Shown here in pieces: positions 1-8,505 of a stretch of DNA of 64,000 nt. A program made the position numbers and the translations under genes. Numbering within the stretch: the first letter of the stretch is position 1; the number at the start of each line of letters is the position of its first letter. Below the pieces are notes generated by a model. The model saw only the letters and a program-made list of their open reading frames with translations. It was not told the DNA's origin and ran no database searches. The DNA lies in NCBI GenBank assembly GCA_016125085.1, contig WGMM01000013.1, forward strand, positions 124,001 to 188,000. Reading direction: 5' to 3'. The stretch comes from a bacterium. GTDB lineage: Bacteria; Planctomycetota; Planctomycetia; Isosphaerales; Isosphaeraceae.

Positions 1-1058
1 TCGTCCGAGCTTCTTCGGCTCAGGTTCAATCCAGCGTCGAGGAACGCCACGACCATGGCAGCGACACCGATCCCGATAAACGCTGCTGCAGGCAAAACTC
101 GAGGTTCGGATTCTTCCGCTTCGTCATTGGCCGAATCTGTCGCTTCGGTTTTGATTTCCGTTTTCCGGGCATTGCGTTTTCGGTCGCGAGCGAACCATGC
201 GAACGGATTGAAAATGCCCAGGACAAGCCAGAGTTGGTCCGTACTGACAAGCAGGATCAAGCCTATCAATAATACGAACAGGGGATATGCCCAGAGATTT
301 TCGAGAAATCCACCGGAGTTTTGTCTGGATGCGACCCCGTAGCTTTGGAATCCGGAGAGCGTCGCTGCCCAGAACCATCCCGAAACCGTCATCAGAAGCA
401 CATGAAGCATGCTTCGCTTGAGATAAACGGCTAAGGCCGCACCCAGTATGGCGCCAAGCCTGAGCCCGGGCAGTCGACCGTCAGGCAATCCGACCAGGAC
501 CTCACCGCCCAGCGTTCGAATCTCCCTGCCCTGGGGAGCGTTGAGCACGGAATGCGAATCGAGGCGGTCACTGACAAGCCGCGTCAGATATAGTGTCAAC
601 CGGTTTTCGAATCTCGCAGTGATATTGTCGTCAACCGGCCAGAGGCAGCAAGTCGCTGCGAGGGCTACGAAAAGACTTCGTAACGGCTTCCTTGGCGAGA
701 CCATGAGATTCGTAACGCTGAACGTAAGGGCAAATGCGATCGCTGCCGGCCACCGTGAAGGTGACAGGAGAAGGAGAATGAGGCTCAGTGTCGCTACGGC
801 CAGTGTCACTGCGACCGCCGTATCGTTCGGACCCTCATAGGCGGTGGATAACCACGAACTGGCTTCGTCCGGGCTCATCCGATCCACTCTTTGACGTTCC
901 CGACGCCAGTGCAGAATCGGACAAGCGACGAGAAATGCGACAGCCAGAGCGTAGGCGACGCGATATATCCCGCCAGATGGCCCAAAGGACAGGTTCACGC
1001 TTATGGCTGCTGCTGCAAGCGTCAGCAGCGTTCCTGCAATGGTTTTGGTTCGAAACAT
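1..1058 (-). CDS. Multi-pass membrane protein, possibly degenerate exosortase (XrtU-like), 3' end outside window
   Basis: The reading frame is open from an ATG at 1058 through the left edge, giving 352 visible residues and no stop. Hydrophobic segments lie at about 7-22, 32-48, 80-98, 103-120, 126-140, 200-213, 218-236 and 256-285, followed by an acidic loop (300-320) and another segment (321-341). Residues 150-240 run as a paired amphipathic stretch (LTRLVSDRLDSH), a GG-turn beta segment and two membrane helices. I associate this order with the exosortase core and its planctomycete XrtU branch. The places where exosortases carry Cys (AC-S/T-G), Arg (N-x-x-R) and His hold LPGLRLGA, LSGFQSYG and NSGGFLEN instead, so a homologue here would be catalytically dead. 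The exosortase assignment is inference; a multi-pass membrane protein is clear. No good Shine-Dalgarno site precedes the ATG. Confidence 0.6.
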   Translation of the reverse strand, partial: MFRTKTIAGTLLTLAAAAISVNLSFGPSGGIYRVAYALAVAFLVACPILHWRRERQRVDRMSPDEASSWLSTAYEGPNDTAVAVTLAVATLSLILLLLSPSRWPAAIAFALTFSVTNLMVSPRKPLRSLFVALAATCCLWPVDDNITARFENRLTLYLTRLVSDRLDSHSVLNAPQGREIRTLGGEVLVGLPDGRLPGLRLGAILGAALAVYLKRSMLHVLLMTVSGWFWAATLSGFQSYGVASRQNSGGFLENLWAYPLFVLLIGLILLVSTDQLWLVLGIFNPFAWFARDRKRNARKTEIKTEATDSANDEAEESEPRVLPAAAFIGIGVAAMVVAFLDAGLNLSRRSSD

Positions 1059-1103
1059 AGGATGAGATTACGCGTGGTGAGATGGTCACGTCCGCAGATG
1101 GAA

Positions 1104-1192
1104 CGGAGGAGGAGGGATTCGAACCCTCGGTACGGAGTGAACCGTACACCGGTTTTCGAAACCGGCCCTTTCAACCACTCAGGCACCCCTCC
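1104..1192 (-). tRNA. tRNA-Ser (anticodon CGA)
   Basis: Read on the minus strand this is an 89-nt class II tRNA. The acceptor stem is GGAGGGG/CTCCTCC with one G-U pair and discriminator G. The anticodon arm has loop TTCGAAA, giving anticodon CGA. The long variable arm (GTACGG/CCGTAC) is typical of tRNA-Ser, and the T arm is GAGGG-TTCGAAT-CCCTC. CCA is not encoded. The 5' end lies only 12 nt after the tadA stop on the same strand, so it may be cut from a tadA read-through transcript. Confidence 0.96.
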
Positions 1193-1204
1193 GACACCCA
1201 GATC

Positions 1205-1690
1205 CTATACGGAACCATGCCGGTTTTGCAACCTGAGATGACGAAAAAAATCGTCGAGGAGGATTCGGCTTTCTTTCCGCATCAATCCTTCCCGGATTCG
1301 GATTCGATGGTTCAGTCGAAAATCGTCCGTGATCCGGTACACGCTGCGGCAACCGCCGAAACGTTCGTCACGCGCACCGAAAACCAGCGATTCGACGCGT
1401 GCCGCGACCAGGGAGCCGGCACACATGACGCAGGGCTCGAGCGTCACATAAAGAGTCGTTCCTTCGAAACCATGTCGGCCAAGTTGCGCCGACGATTCCG
1501 ACAGCACGATCATCTCCGCATGGGCCAGACCAGAATTACGACCTTCGACCTGATTGCCCGCGGCGGATATGATTCGTCCCGCTTTTGCCATGACGGCTCC
1601 GACCGGAACCTCGCCAAGGCCTGCGGCTTCATGTGCCATTCGCACAGCTTCTCTCATGCACTCAAGGTCGAAATCGTCCCACATGCACAT
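1205..1690 (-). CDS. tadA: tRNA-specific adenosine deaminase TadA
   Basis: This 161-residue cytosolic zinc enzyme deaminates A34 to inosine in the wobble position of tRNA-Arg(ACG). The deaminase signature is complete: HAE with the catalytic Glu near residue 59, and PCVMC with the zinc cysteines near 87-90, followed by the FGARDERFGG segment typical of TadA. The length is normal for the family. The start offers ATG TGC ATG, so translation may begin at 1690 or 1684; the residues between are not conserved in the family. It lies directly upstream of tRNA-Ser on the same strand. Its substrate, tRNA-Arg(ACG), is encoded at 17804-17877. Confidence 0.95.
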   Translation of the reverse strand: MCMWDDFDLECMREAVRMAHEAAGLGEVPVGAVMAKAGRIISAAGNQVEGRNSGLAHAEMIVLSESSAQLGRHGFEGTTLYVTLEPCVMCAGSLVAARVESLVFGARDERFGGCRSVYRITDDFRLNHRIRIREGLMRKESRILLDDFFRHLRLQNRHGSV

Positions 1691-2026
1691 GAACTCGTCT
1701 GATCGGATCCGGTCTTGAGGCTAAGGGCGGCGTCTCGGTCTCGACCAGCAGTTACTGCCGTGCCGCACTTCCGAGGATAGCGGTTCGGATTACCATGCAC
1801 AAGCAGCGGGGCAAGTTCATGACCGATGATAAATTCCGTTCTATCGGGAGTATGCGGATTTCGAGCCAGCCAGAACGCCCCCTTTGTGATTGTCATGTTT
1901 TTTTCGTTTTACAGCTTGATCGCAAATTCGGCGACCTGTTTAATCAGGCGAGTCCGTAAGATCGATGTGCGTTCCGGCGAAATTTCGCAGAAATGACCGA
2001 CAGAATATGGACGGAGGCCGGAAGAC
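1691..2026. other. Intergenic region between divergent tadA and the C25-like peptidase gene
   Basis: These 336 bp separate divergent genes and should contain both promoters. A minus-strand open frame (1654-1896, 80 codons) overlaps the start of tadA out of frame and resembles nothing I know, so I do not call it a gene. A strong Shine-Dalgarno site (GGAGG) sits 9 nt before the ATG at 2027. I see no tRNA, repeat or convincing hairpin. Confidence 0.5.
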
Positions 2027-4588
2027 ATGGCGGGATCTCAAAAACAGTTCGTATTCAACGGTGTGAACGGCTCGACCGGTCGATACTTCACTCCTCCCAT
2101 GTCGATCGAACGACTGGCTGAAGTCGCTCGTGCGAGTTTTTCGCCCCCAGAGGATCAGGAGCGGAAGTTCCTGCGCGAACGTGCCAAAAAGCCCGGGTTT
2201 TTCCGGCCCATCGGGGGCATCGATCCGAAGAAGATTTCCGAATCAGGCTGGGGCGTCATTTTTCCGCAGAAATGTGACCCTGCGATCGTCGACGCTCTTA
2301 AGCCCCTGCTCGATCATCGTCAGTCCGAAGCTGGCGATCTCTACCGAATTTTCCAGGGATCCGATGGTTACGCGACCGGCACCGGCGAAACCAATGTCGA
2401 TTTCCTGCGCCGATTCGATGCCCCATGGGCCGGCCTGGTTCAACCGGAACGCATGCCTTATTACCTACTTCTTATCGGGGGGCCGGACGAGATCCCGTTT
2501 TCGTTTCAGTATCAGCTCGACGTCAACCATGCCGTAGGTCGTCTGACGTTCGATCAGCCCGAAGATTACGCGAATTACTCCCGAAGCGTGGTGAGGGCCG
2601 AGACTGAGGGCGTGCGGCGCACCAGGACAATGCAGTTCTTCGGGGTCTGCAACGACGGAGACCAGGCCACCGAGTCCAGTTCGAGCATGCTCGTGAAGCC
2701 TCTGGTCAGGGAAACGGCCAGCTTCAACACTCGCAGAAAATTGGAATGGAACATTCTGGAATCGACGGAGAGCCAGGCGAAGAAGTCATTGATGCGAGAG
2801 TCGATGATCCGGCCGGATGGCCCCGCTTTCGTTTTCACGGCTAGCCATGGCGTTGATTTCGAATTCGGCGATGCCCGTCAGTTGCCCTATCAGGGGGCCC
2901 TGCTCTGTCAGGATTGGCCTGGACCATATCATTGGTCGGGCGAAATCCCGAACGATTTTTTTCTTTCGGGCGAAGACATCGGTGCCGATGCCGATGTCCA
3001 TGGGCTGATTTCGTTCCATTTCGCCTGTTTCGGCGCTGGAACTCCGGAATTCGACGATTATCTGATGGACGACAGGAAAGCGAGAGCCCGCATAGCCCCC
3101 AAGTCGTTCGTGGGGGCATTGCCGAAGCGACTGCTTTCTCACCCGCGCGGTGGTGCGCTGGCGTGCGTCGGCCACATCGACCGCGCCTGGACATTTTCGT
3201 TCGAAAGCGAGAATGTCCAGAGCATCGCAGCCTTCCGCAATTCGACCTACCTGCTGATGGAAGGCACTCCCATCGGCGACGCGATGGAAGGCTTTCAATT
3301 GAACTTCGCCCAGGTCGCCACGGAAATCACACGAATTCTCGAATCCGATCGCGGCAAACCGGCTTCCGCAAGAACTGACCCGGAAGAGCTTGTCTGGCCA
3401 TGGGTTCAGCATAACGATGCACGCAGCTACATGATCCTCGGAGATCCCGCGGTTCGTCTGATGCCGGATAAGCTGGGAAGAAAGGCTTCCGCCTCCGAGC
3501 CTGAGCCGGCCGTGATCGTTACGCGACCGGCCAAACCGGGCGATGGGGCGGGTGGGAAGAAGGACAAGAAGAAATCCCCCGACAAGCTGAAAGCTGGCGG
3601 GCATGGGAAAGATGGGCAGCCGAAACCGGAAGATCCGAAAAAGAAAAAGGGTAGCAAGTCCGGAGAGAAATCCGGCAAGTCGAGTCAATCGGATCAATCG
3701 AATGCCTTTGGGACGTCTGGGTATTCCGATATCACCAATTATCTTTTCGTCGATCCCGAAACTGGCAGGCGCGTGACCGTGACGGTATCCGGAGGAGTCG
3801 AGCCGGAGTCCTGGCCATATCAGGCTGCCTGGCAACATGTATCGACCGCGACGAAACTGCTCGAAGCACATGATGTCCAGATGGGCGAAGCGGTCCGTGA
3901 TGACGAAGGCCGCTTGCTCCTGACCGCATCGTATGTCGTCGGCGAAGGCGAGGAGCTCATTCGTGAACATTTCGGCGTCCTTCGGCTTTCGGACGGACGA
4001 TGTGTGCAATTTCAGTTGAGTGCATCGACCGATGATTCGTCTGCGGCACACGACCTGCGAGCGATTCTTGACAGCGTACGAAGTTCGGCGGCCAAGGGGC
4101 CTTCGCAGTTCTCCGTGCGTCCTGCCCGGCGTGCCGATGGCAAGCAGGTGGAGACGATCGGGGGATTGTCGATGGAATTGCCAGGAGAGCTGAAACTGCA
4201 GGGGCCACGTCAGTTTCTCTCTGCCGACGGACGCAAGAGGATCGAAATCGACTTCGGAGATCGACGAACCGAAGAAGGTGCGAAGGCCTTCGGTTTGCCC
4301 GAGATCGGCCCTCGTTCCCAGTTCGTGAAAGTCGAGCAAGTTTCACGATTCTTGCGCAGTCCGATCCGGTTCGAAGCTTCGACATTTCCCGTCGTCGGAC
4401 CCCATCCCGGAGCCGTCGCGTTCGGCTCGAAAAAGCCTGGTTCAAGAACTGCGGAAGTTCATCCGACCTATTCGACCTCGACACGTATCGGTGGATATCC
4501 AGCTGAGCTTCGTTATTTCGCCGATGAAGTTGGGGGCGACTCGAAGGCAAAGGCCGAAATCGATGAATTCCTTGAATTCGTAAAATGA
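2027..4588 (+). CDS. Gingipain-like (C25 / clan CD) cysteine peptidase with Lys-rich linker and C-terminal domain
   Basis: 853 residues without a signal peptide or membrane segment, so probably cytosolic. Residues about 140-480 form a clan CD fold. A YYLLLIGGPDEIP strand is followed by TASHG with the candidate catalytic His274, then FACFGAG with candidate Cys334, and it closes with YMILGDPAVRL; this order is typical of C25 peptidases and also recalls CHAT. A low-complexity linker rich in Lys, Gly, Pro and Ser (about 497-560) leads to a C-terminal domain (560-853) that I cannot identify. The start is supported by GGAGG 9 nt upstream. The lipase-like gene at 4703 follows on the same strand, so the two are probably co-transcribed. 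The linker is a plausible processing site (inference). Peptidase fold: good confidence; substrate and role: unknown. Confidence 0.75.
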   Translation: MAGSQKQFVFNGVNGSTGRYFTPPMSIERLAEVARASFSPPEDQERKFLRERAKKPGFFRPIGGIDPKKISESGWGVIFPQKCDPAIVDALKPLLDHRQSEAGDLYRIFQGSDGYATGTGETNVDFLRRFDAPWAGLVQPERMPYYLLLIGGPDEIPFSFQYQLDVNHAVGRLTFDQPEDYANYSRSVVRAETEGVRRTRTMQFFGVCNDGDQATESSSSMLVKPLVRETASFNTRRKLEWNILESTESQAKKSLMRESMIRPDGPAFVFTASHGVDFEFGDARQLPYQGALLCQDWPGPYHWSGEIPNDFFLSGEDIGADADVHGLISFHFACFGAGTPEFDDYLMDDRKARARIAPKSFVGALPKRLLSHPRGGALACVGHIDRAWTFSFESENVQSIAAFRNSTYLLMEGTPIGDAMEGFQLNFAQVATEITRILESDRGKPASARTDPEELVWPWVQHNDARSYMILGDPAVRLMPDKLGRKASASEPEPAVIVTRPAKPGDGAGGKKDKKKSPDKLKAGGHGKDGQPKPEDPKKKKGSKSGEKSGKSSQSDQSNAFGTSGYSDITNYLFVDPETGRRVTVTVSGGVEPESWPYQAAWQHVSTATKLLEAHDVQMGEAVRDDEGRLLLTASYVVGEGEELIREHFGVLRLSDGRCVQFQLSASTDDSSAAHDLRAILDSVRSSAAKGPSQFSVRPARRADGKQVETIGGLSMELPGELKLQGPRQFLSADGRKRIEIDFGDRRTEEGAKAFGLPEIGPRSQFVKVEQVSRFLRSPIRFEASTFPVVGPHPGAVAFGSKKPGSRTAEVHPTYSTSTRIGGYPAELRYFADEVGGDSKAKAEIDEFLEFVK

Positions 4589-4702
4589 CGGGAGAAGAAG
4601 GCAGGTGACTTGCGATTCAGAAGCCGAGCGAGTTTCGGTCGCCATGGCAGGGTAACAGTGGACCGAACTGATTCTGGACACAGAAACGAGAGCGAAGACG
4701 TC

Positions 4703-6895
4703 ATGCCTAAGCAGCCCAGCGTTATCTTTTTGCCAGGGATCATGGGCTCACGGCTCTATTTCCCGAACAGCGGCATGTTCTGGGACCCTGACAGCGTCGC
4801 CCGAATGGTGGACTGGGTGCCGACTCCCCTTCGTTCTTCCGGATATCTTCGGAATCTTGTGCACGTCCGTCAGCCTGCGGGCGTGCTGATCGATCCTGTC
4901 TCGGTAACCGCGAAACCGCATCAGGTCGAACATGGGTGGGGGACCGTTTCCTGGAGCTTTTACGGCGACCTGCTGACCGACCTGGAACGCGAATACGGCC
5001 CCTATGTACACGCCATCGGATATGACTGGCGGCAAAGTCTTCGTCGGCTCGGGCTTTACGTGAACGACAAGATTCGCCGAATTCGTGAAACCGAAGGGGC
5101 GGAGCGATTCATCATCGTGACTCATAGCATGGGCGGACTTGTAGCCAGGGCCGCTTTCGCAGTGGATCCTGAGCTCAAAAAGTCCGTCGCCGGGGTCGTC
5201 TATGGATGCCAGCCGGCTGTCGGTTCCCCGACGCTTTATCGACGCTTGTTCACAGGGCTCGTCCCCGAATTCGACTCTACGCCGAGCGATCCGAAAGGTT
5301 CCACGCTGGGAATTATCGGCGCATCGCTTTTCGATCGCGTCTTTGCCTTGATTCTTGGCGGGAATCGTGCGGATTTTCTCGGCAAGATCAGCGGCATGCC
5401 TGGCGCGATGTCCCTTCTGCCGAATGACGACTATCCGAAAATGGATGGCGATTTTCCCTGGCTTCCAGAACTCGACGCAACGAACTCGGCGCAGATGATT
5501 TATCACGAAACGGCAAGCCCACCCGGGCTGATACCGACCGGACGTGACAAGCCTCCGCCCGTCGTCTCGGCGGATCTGGAAGCACGTATCGACGAATACG
5601 AAAAGACCCAGGAATTCCTCAAATCGCCCGTCGATGTTTCGACGCTTCATGAAAATACCTGGCTGATCTATGGCACCGGGCTGCCGACAGAGACCAGAAT
5701 CTTGAGGCGTGGCCAGAAGTTTTTGCCCTGCAAGACCGACGCCGGAGACGGCACGGTGCCTGTCGTCAGCGCCACGGCGGTACCAGTGCATGCATCGCGC
5801 CGGATTCCGATTCTCGGCCTGGAGCATTCCCAGGCATTTTCGAAAAAAGGTGAGCCCGGTCGTAAGTGCATCGAACGGACGATCGAGATCGTCAAAAGCA
5901 TTTCTCAAGAGGATTCCGCAGCCATGGCAAAGTCGAAGTCCAGGATCGTCGATCCGCTTTCGTCGTTTCAGGTCCTGGGGGCGATGGACGAAAAGGCCCA
6001 GATCGCCAAACTCAAGGAACTCGCTCCGAAGAAACCTGCCGGTGACAAAGCTGGCAAAGGACCGAAGGAATTCGGTATTCGGGATACGGTGAGCGACTGG
6101 ATTCGCGAAAATCTGGGATCCGACGCTGCCTGGAAACATACGGACAACCTGATTGGCTACATTCCGAAGAACGAGTCACCGGAAGGCCCCATCGAAATCA
6201 AACCGATGCAAAAGGCGCCAAAATCACCCGGCTTGAAGAAATCGGGCCTGAGAGTGACTCTCGACCGGCTCTTCGTCGCCGATTATCCCGGCAGTGGAGT
6301 CCATCACGTACTTTTCAATTTTTCGACAGTGCATCTCGTCGAAGACAGCAAACAGAAAGAACAGGTTCATTTCGATGCGACTTATCTGACGCGTCAGGGC
6401 GAGTGCGCACCGGTTCAGGGCTCGACGATTTTCCTGAATTTGAAAGTCGGCGAAGAAGGTCTGAATATGAAAGTCAGGACTGTCAACGTTCAGAACGAAG
6501 ACGATACGAAGCTGATCGCTTTCCTCCAGACAGAAACCTTCAAACAGGGACTTCAACTCGCCAAAACGTTCAACCCCGTTGTCGGTCAGGTTTCCGATGC
6601 GGCTGTCAGCATCTTCAAATTCCTCTCCGATCCGAGCCGCGAGAAGAACTATCCTGTCCAGCAATTCGAACTCGGGCTCGATTTCGGCGATATCGTCACG
6701 CATGGGCGGCTGGCCGAAGGATCTTACGTGGTCATTCAGTACCCGGGATCGAAAATCCCGGACTGGTCATGGGATTCGGTCGCCTATGACATGGAAAGTG
6801 CCAGGATTCATTTCAAGGCCGACAAGAAAAAGCCGTTCCCTTTCAATTACGTCATACTCAGCATCAGTGCCATGGAAGCCCCCGACGAAACATGA
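4703..6895 (+). CDS. LCAT-like alpha/beta hydrolase (lipase/acyltransferase) with unknown C-terminal domain
   Basis: 730 residues, beginning with a hydrolase strand and oxyanion region (VIFLPGIMGS) and no signal peptide. The lecithin:cholesterol acyltransferase layout is visible: YDWRQS near 107-112, nucleophile elbow THSMGG with Ser142, then GDGTVPVVSA (acid) and LEHSQAF (His) near 345-390. Known members hydrolyse or transfer acyl chains of phospholipids or other lipids. After a Lys-rich segment (about 435-455), residues 510-730 form a separate beta-rich domain with no family I recognise. The open frame extends upstream to 4610, but the ATG at 4703 starts directly at the hydrolase core and follows AGCGAAG. 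It lies 114 bp after the C25-like peptidase and is convergent with the transglutaminase-like gene. Lack of a signal peptide suggests action on the cell's own membranes or on intracellular lipid (inference). Confidence 0.8.
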   Translation: MPKQPSVIFLPGIMGSRLYFPNSGMFWDPDSVARMVDWVPTPLRSSGYLRNLVHVRQPAGVLIDPVSVTAKPHQVEHGWGTVSWSFYGDLLTDLEREYGPYVHAIGYDWRQSLRRLGLYVNDKIRRIRETEGAERFIIVTHSMGGLVARAAFAVDPELKKSVAGVVYGCQPAVGSPTLYRRLFTGLVPEFDSTPSDPKGSTLGIIGASLFDRVFALILGGNRADFLGKISGMPGAMSLLPNDDYPKMDGDFPWLPELDATNSAQMIYHETASPPGLIPTGRDKPPPVVSADLEARIDEYEKTQEFLKSPVDVSTLHENTWLIYGTGLPTETRILRRGQKFLPCKTDAGDGTVPVVSATAVPVHASRRIPILGLEHSQAFSKKGEPGRKCIERTIEIVKSISQEDSAAMAKSKSRIVDPLSSFQVLGAMDEKAQIAKLKELAPKKPAGDKAGKGPKEFGIRDTVSDWIRENLGSDAAWKHTDNLIGYIPKNESPEGPIEIKPMQKAPKSPGLKKSGLRVTLDRLFVADYPGSGVHHVLFNFSTVHLVEDSKQKEQVHFDATYLTRQGECAPVQGSTIFLNLKVGEEGLNMKVRTVNVQNEDDTKLIAFLQTETFKQGLQLAKTFNPVVGQVSDAAVSIFKFLSDPSREKNYPVQQFELGLDFGDIVTHGRLAEGSYVVIQYPGSKIPDWSWDSVAYDMESARIHFKADKKKPFPFNYVILSISAMEAPDET

Positions 6896-6928
6896 TCTGA
6901 CGTCCAGCCTGCTCGATAGCGAGGCGGA

Positions 6929-6957
6929 AACCGGGGCATGATCGGATTGCCCCGGTT
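6929..6957. terminator. Hairpin between convergent genes, probable bidirectional terminator
   Basis: AACCGGGGCA and TGCCCCGGTT form a perfect 10-bp stem with a 9-nt loop, between the stop of the lipase-like gene (6895) and the stop of the convergent transglutaminase-like gene (6994). There is no strong T tract on either side, so intrinsic termination is likely rather than certain. Confidence 0.55.
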
Positions 6958-6993
6958 CGCAGGGGATTCGAAACTCGAAGGCCAAGCCCCGAC

Positions 6994-8505
6994 TCACTCC
7001 ATCGGATAAATTCCGGCCAGACGTAAATCCATCAACTTATGCATTCGGAAATCAGGCTTGCCGATTTCGAACTCGACCTGTCGTGTCCCGAATTTGATGG
7101 CCTCTTCGAAGGATTTGCTCCCTATCATTGTCGTTTCCAGAAATGACCAATCCCTGAGAAGAGCCTCCGTCGACGAGTCTTCCTCGTCTTCGTCCGAGTT
7201 TTGCCAGGCGACGAGAGCATGCCCGGGAAACAGTACGATCGCCGGCTTCAGAGCGGCAGCTTCCAGAAGACTGGCGAAAAGCAGCGTACCGTCCAGGCAA
7301 TTGGCCGATTTCTGATCGATCGACTCTCTCGGCAGTCGTGCCCTCTGGCTGAAATAACTCGCCCCTGCGCCGAAATCGATCACCGAATTGATATAAGTGA
7401 TCCGATGTTCATTTTTGAGGGTGTCGAACAAGGCCTTCGACTGGTCTGCCACATCCTCTGCCTTGCCCGTAAGGTATCCGCTGATGGTCTTGTCAGTCGT
7501 TTTGTCGGCTGCCTGGCGTAGCAATTTCAAGATCGGCTCTGCGTGGGGTGTGACCCAGGCACCATAGTAACGCGTCAAGTCCGTCGTTTTTTTCGTGACC
7601 GGGTCAATCATGGCATTCAGGCCGGAATTCCGGGCAAGCATGGTTACCGTTATGGAATCGTGCAGTTCGGTCGAACCATCCAGATCCTCGACGATCACAT
7701 GAAGCGTAGCACGCTGCACTTCGTTGATGAATCGCACCTTGTCAGGCAAGAGCGTCGGCAGGAGCCTGATCGACTTTTCGGCGTTTTTCTCCAGCTCGAA
7801 CGTTTTGACGTGGTTGGCTGAGAGGCCTTCCAGATAAACCTGCACGAAGATCCTGGCCGCCTTGCGTTCCCTGGGCAGAGATACGCACTTGACGGTCACT
7901 TCCACAAGCGGATTCTCATCTGCGTTGAGCAAGTGATAAACTCCGGTGGGCACTGGCGCCATGCGGATGTCGTATCGTGCGTCGATTCCTGTCGTTTCCG
8001 AGCCAAGTTTCGAAATTCCTGAAGGGCTTCGCACGCTTCTCGTCATAGCGTCTGGTCGGATACCTGCCCCCCTGGCCAGTTCTCCGACAGTTCTACCGCC
8101 GTCAAAGCCCCTGGAAAACTCTTCGAACCCCCTGCTTTTGGTCGGGGAAGACAAATCGAATGCGGAAGGAGCGGTCATATTACGACTGGCGGATTTCGCT
8201 TTTCCAGTTTTTTTCTTCGGAGATACCTTCTCACTCGAATCGGCTGACACGGTCCTGGACTGCAAATCGCTGAGCTTCTTTTCGATTTCGGTCAATTCGG
8301 TTCGGAACCTTGCCGCGGCAGCAGCTGGATCGGCGGCCAGGTTGATCGCCTGCCGCAAGGCTCTTGCCCGTAACTCGAGTTGCATGTTTTCACGAAGTGC
8401 AGCTCTGATAGCATCTGATGGAGTCGGCATCGGCGAGGTTCCTGATTTATTCAACCCTGTTCGATCGATCGATGAATTCGAGACACTACGGTCTGCGGAG
8501 TTCAC
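6994..8505 (-). CDS. Transglutaminase-like (papain-fold) protein coupled to the CHAT-STAND gene
   Basis: 503 residues, no signal peptide. The N-terminus (about 28-85) is helical and probably coiled-coil. A low-complexity segment follows, then a beta-rich domain (about 175-300), then a transglutaminase-like core with Cys403 in SANCLDGTLLF, His429 in FPGHALVAW and a possible acidic third residue (Glu457) in WSFLETTM. The Cys and His segments closely resemble the transglutaminase-like module in bacterial DUF4011/DUF3320 helicase proteins (family knowledge from memory). The GTG start at 8505 overlaps the stop of the upstream giant gene as GTGA, indicating translational coupling. An internal ATG at 8430 with AGGAAC upstream would remove 25 poorly ordered residues. 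It could act as a protease, transamidase or deamidase; the sequence does not decide. Confidence 0.75.
   Translation of the reverse strand: MNSADRSVSNSSIDRTGLNKSGTSPMPTPSDAIRAALRENMQLELRARALRQAINLAADPAAAAARFRTELTEIEKKLSDLQSRTVSADSSEKVSPKKKTGKAKSASRNMTAPSAFDLSSPTKSRGFEEFSRGFDGGRTVGELARGAGIRPDAMTRSVRSPSGISKLGSETTGIDARYDIRMAPVPTGVYHLLNADENPLVEVTVKCVSLPRERKAARIFVQVYLEGLSANHVKTFELEKNAEKSIRLLPTLLPDKVRFINEVQRATLHVIVEDLDGSTELHDSITVTMLARNSGLNAMIDPVTKKTTDLTRYYGAWVTPHAEPILKLLRQAADKTTDKTISGYLTGKAEDVADQSKALFDTLKNEHRITYINSVIDFGAGASYFSQRARLPRESIDQKSANCLDGTLLFASLLEAAALKPAIVLFPGHALVAWQNSDEDEEDSSTEALLRDWSFLETTMIGSKSFEEAIKFGTRQVEFEIGKPDFRMHKLMDLRLAGIYPME

Noticed and set aside
1654..1896. 80-codon minus-strand frame overlapping the start of tadA
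   Set aside because: Overlaps a certain gene out of frame and has no family resemblance.
2786..4339. 517-codon open frame on the minus strand
   Set aside because: Antisense to the C25-like peptidase gene, with no protein-family pattern. Long antisense frames are expected from the codon bias of this genome.
4748..6139. 463-codon open frame on the minus strand
   Set aside because: Mirror of the LCAT-like gene; the sense strand carries complete catalytic motifs.
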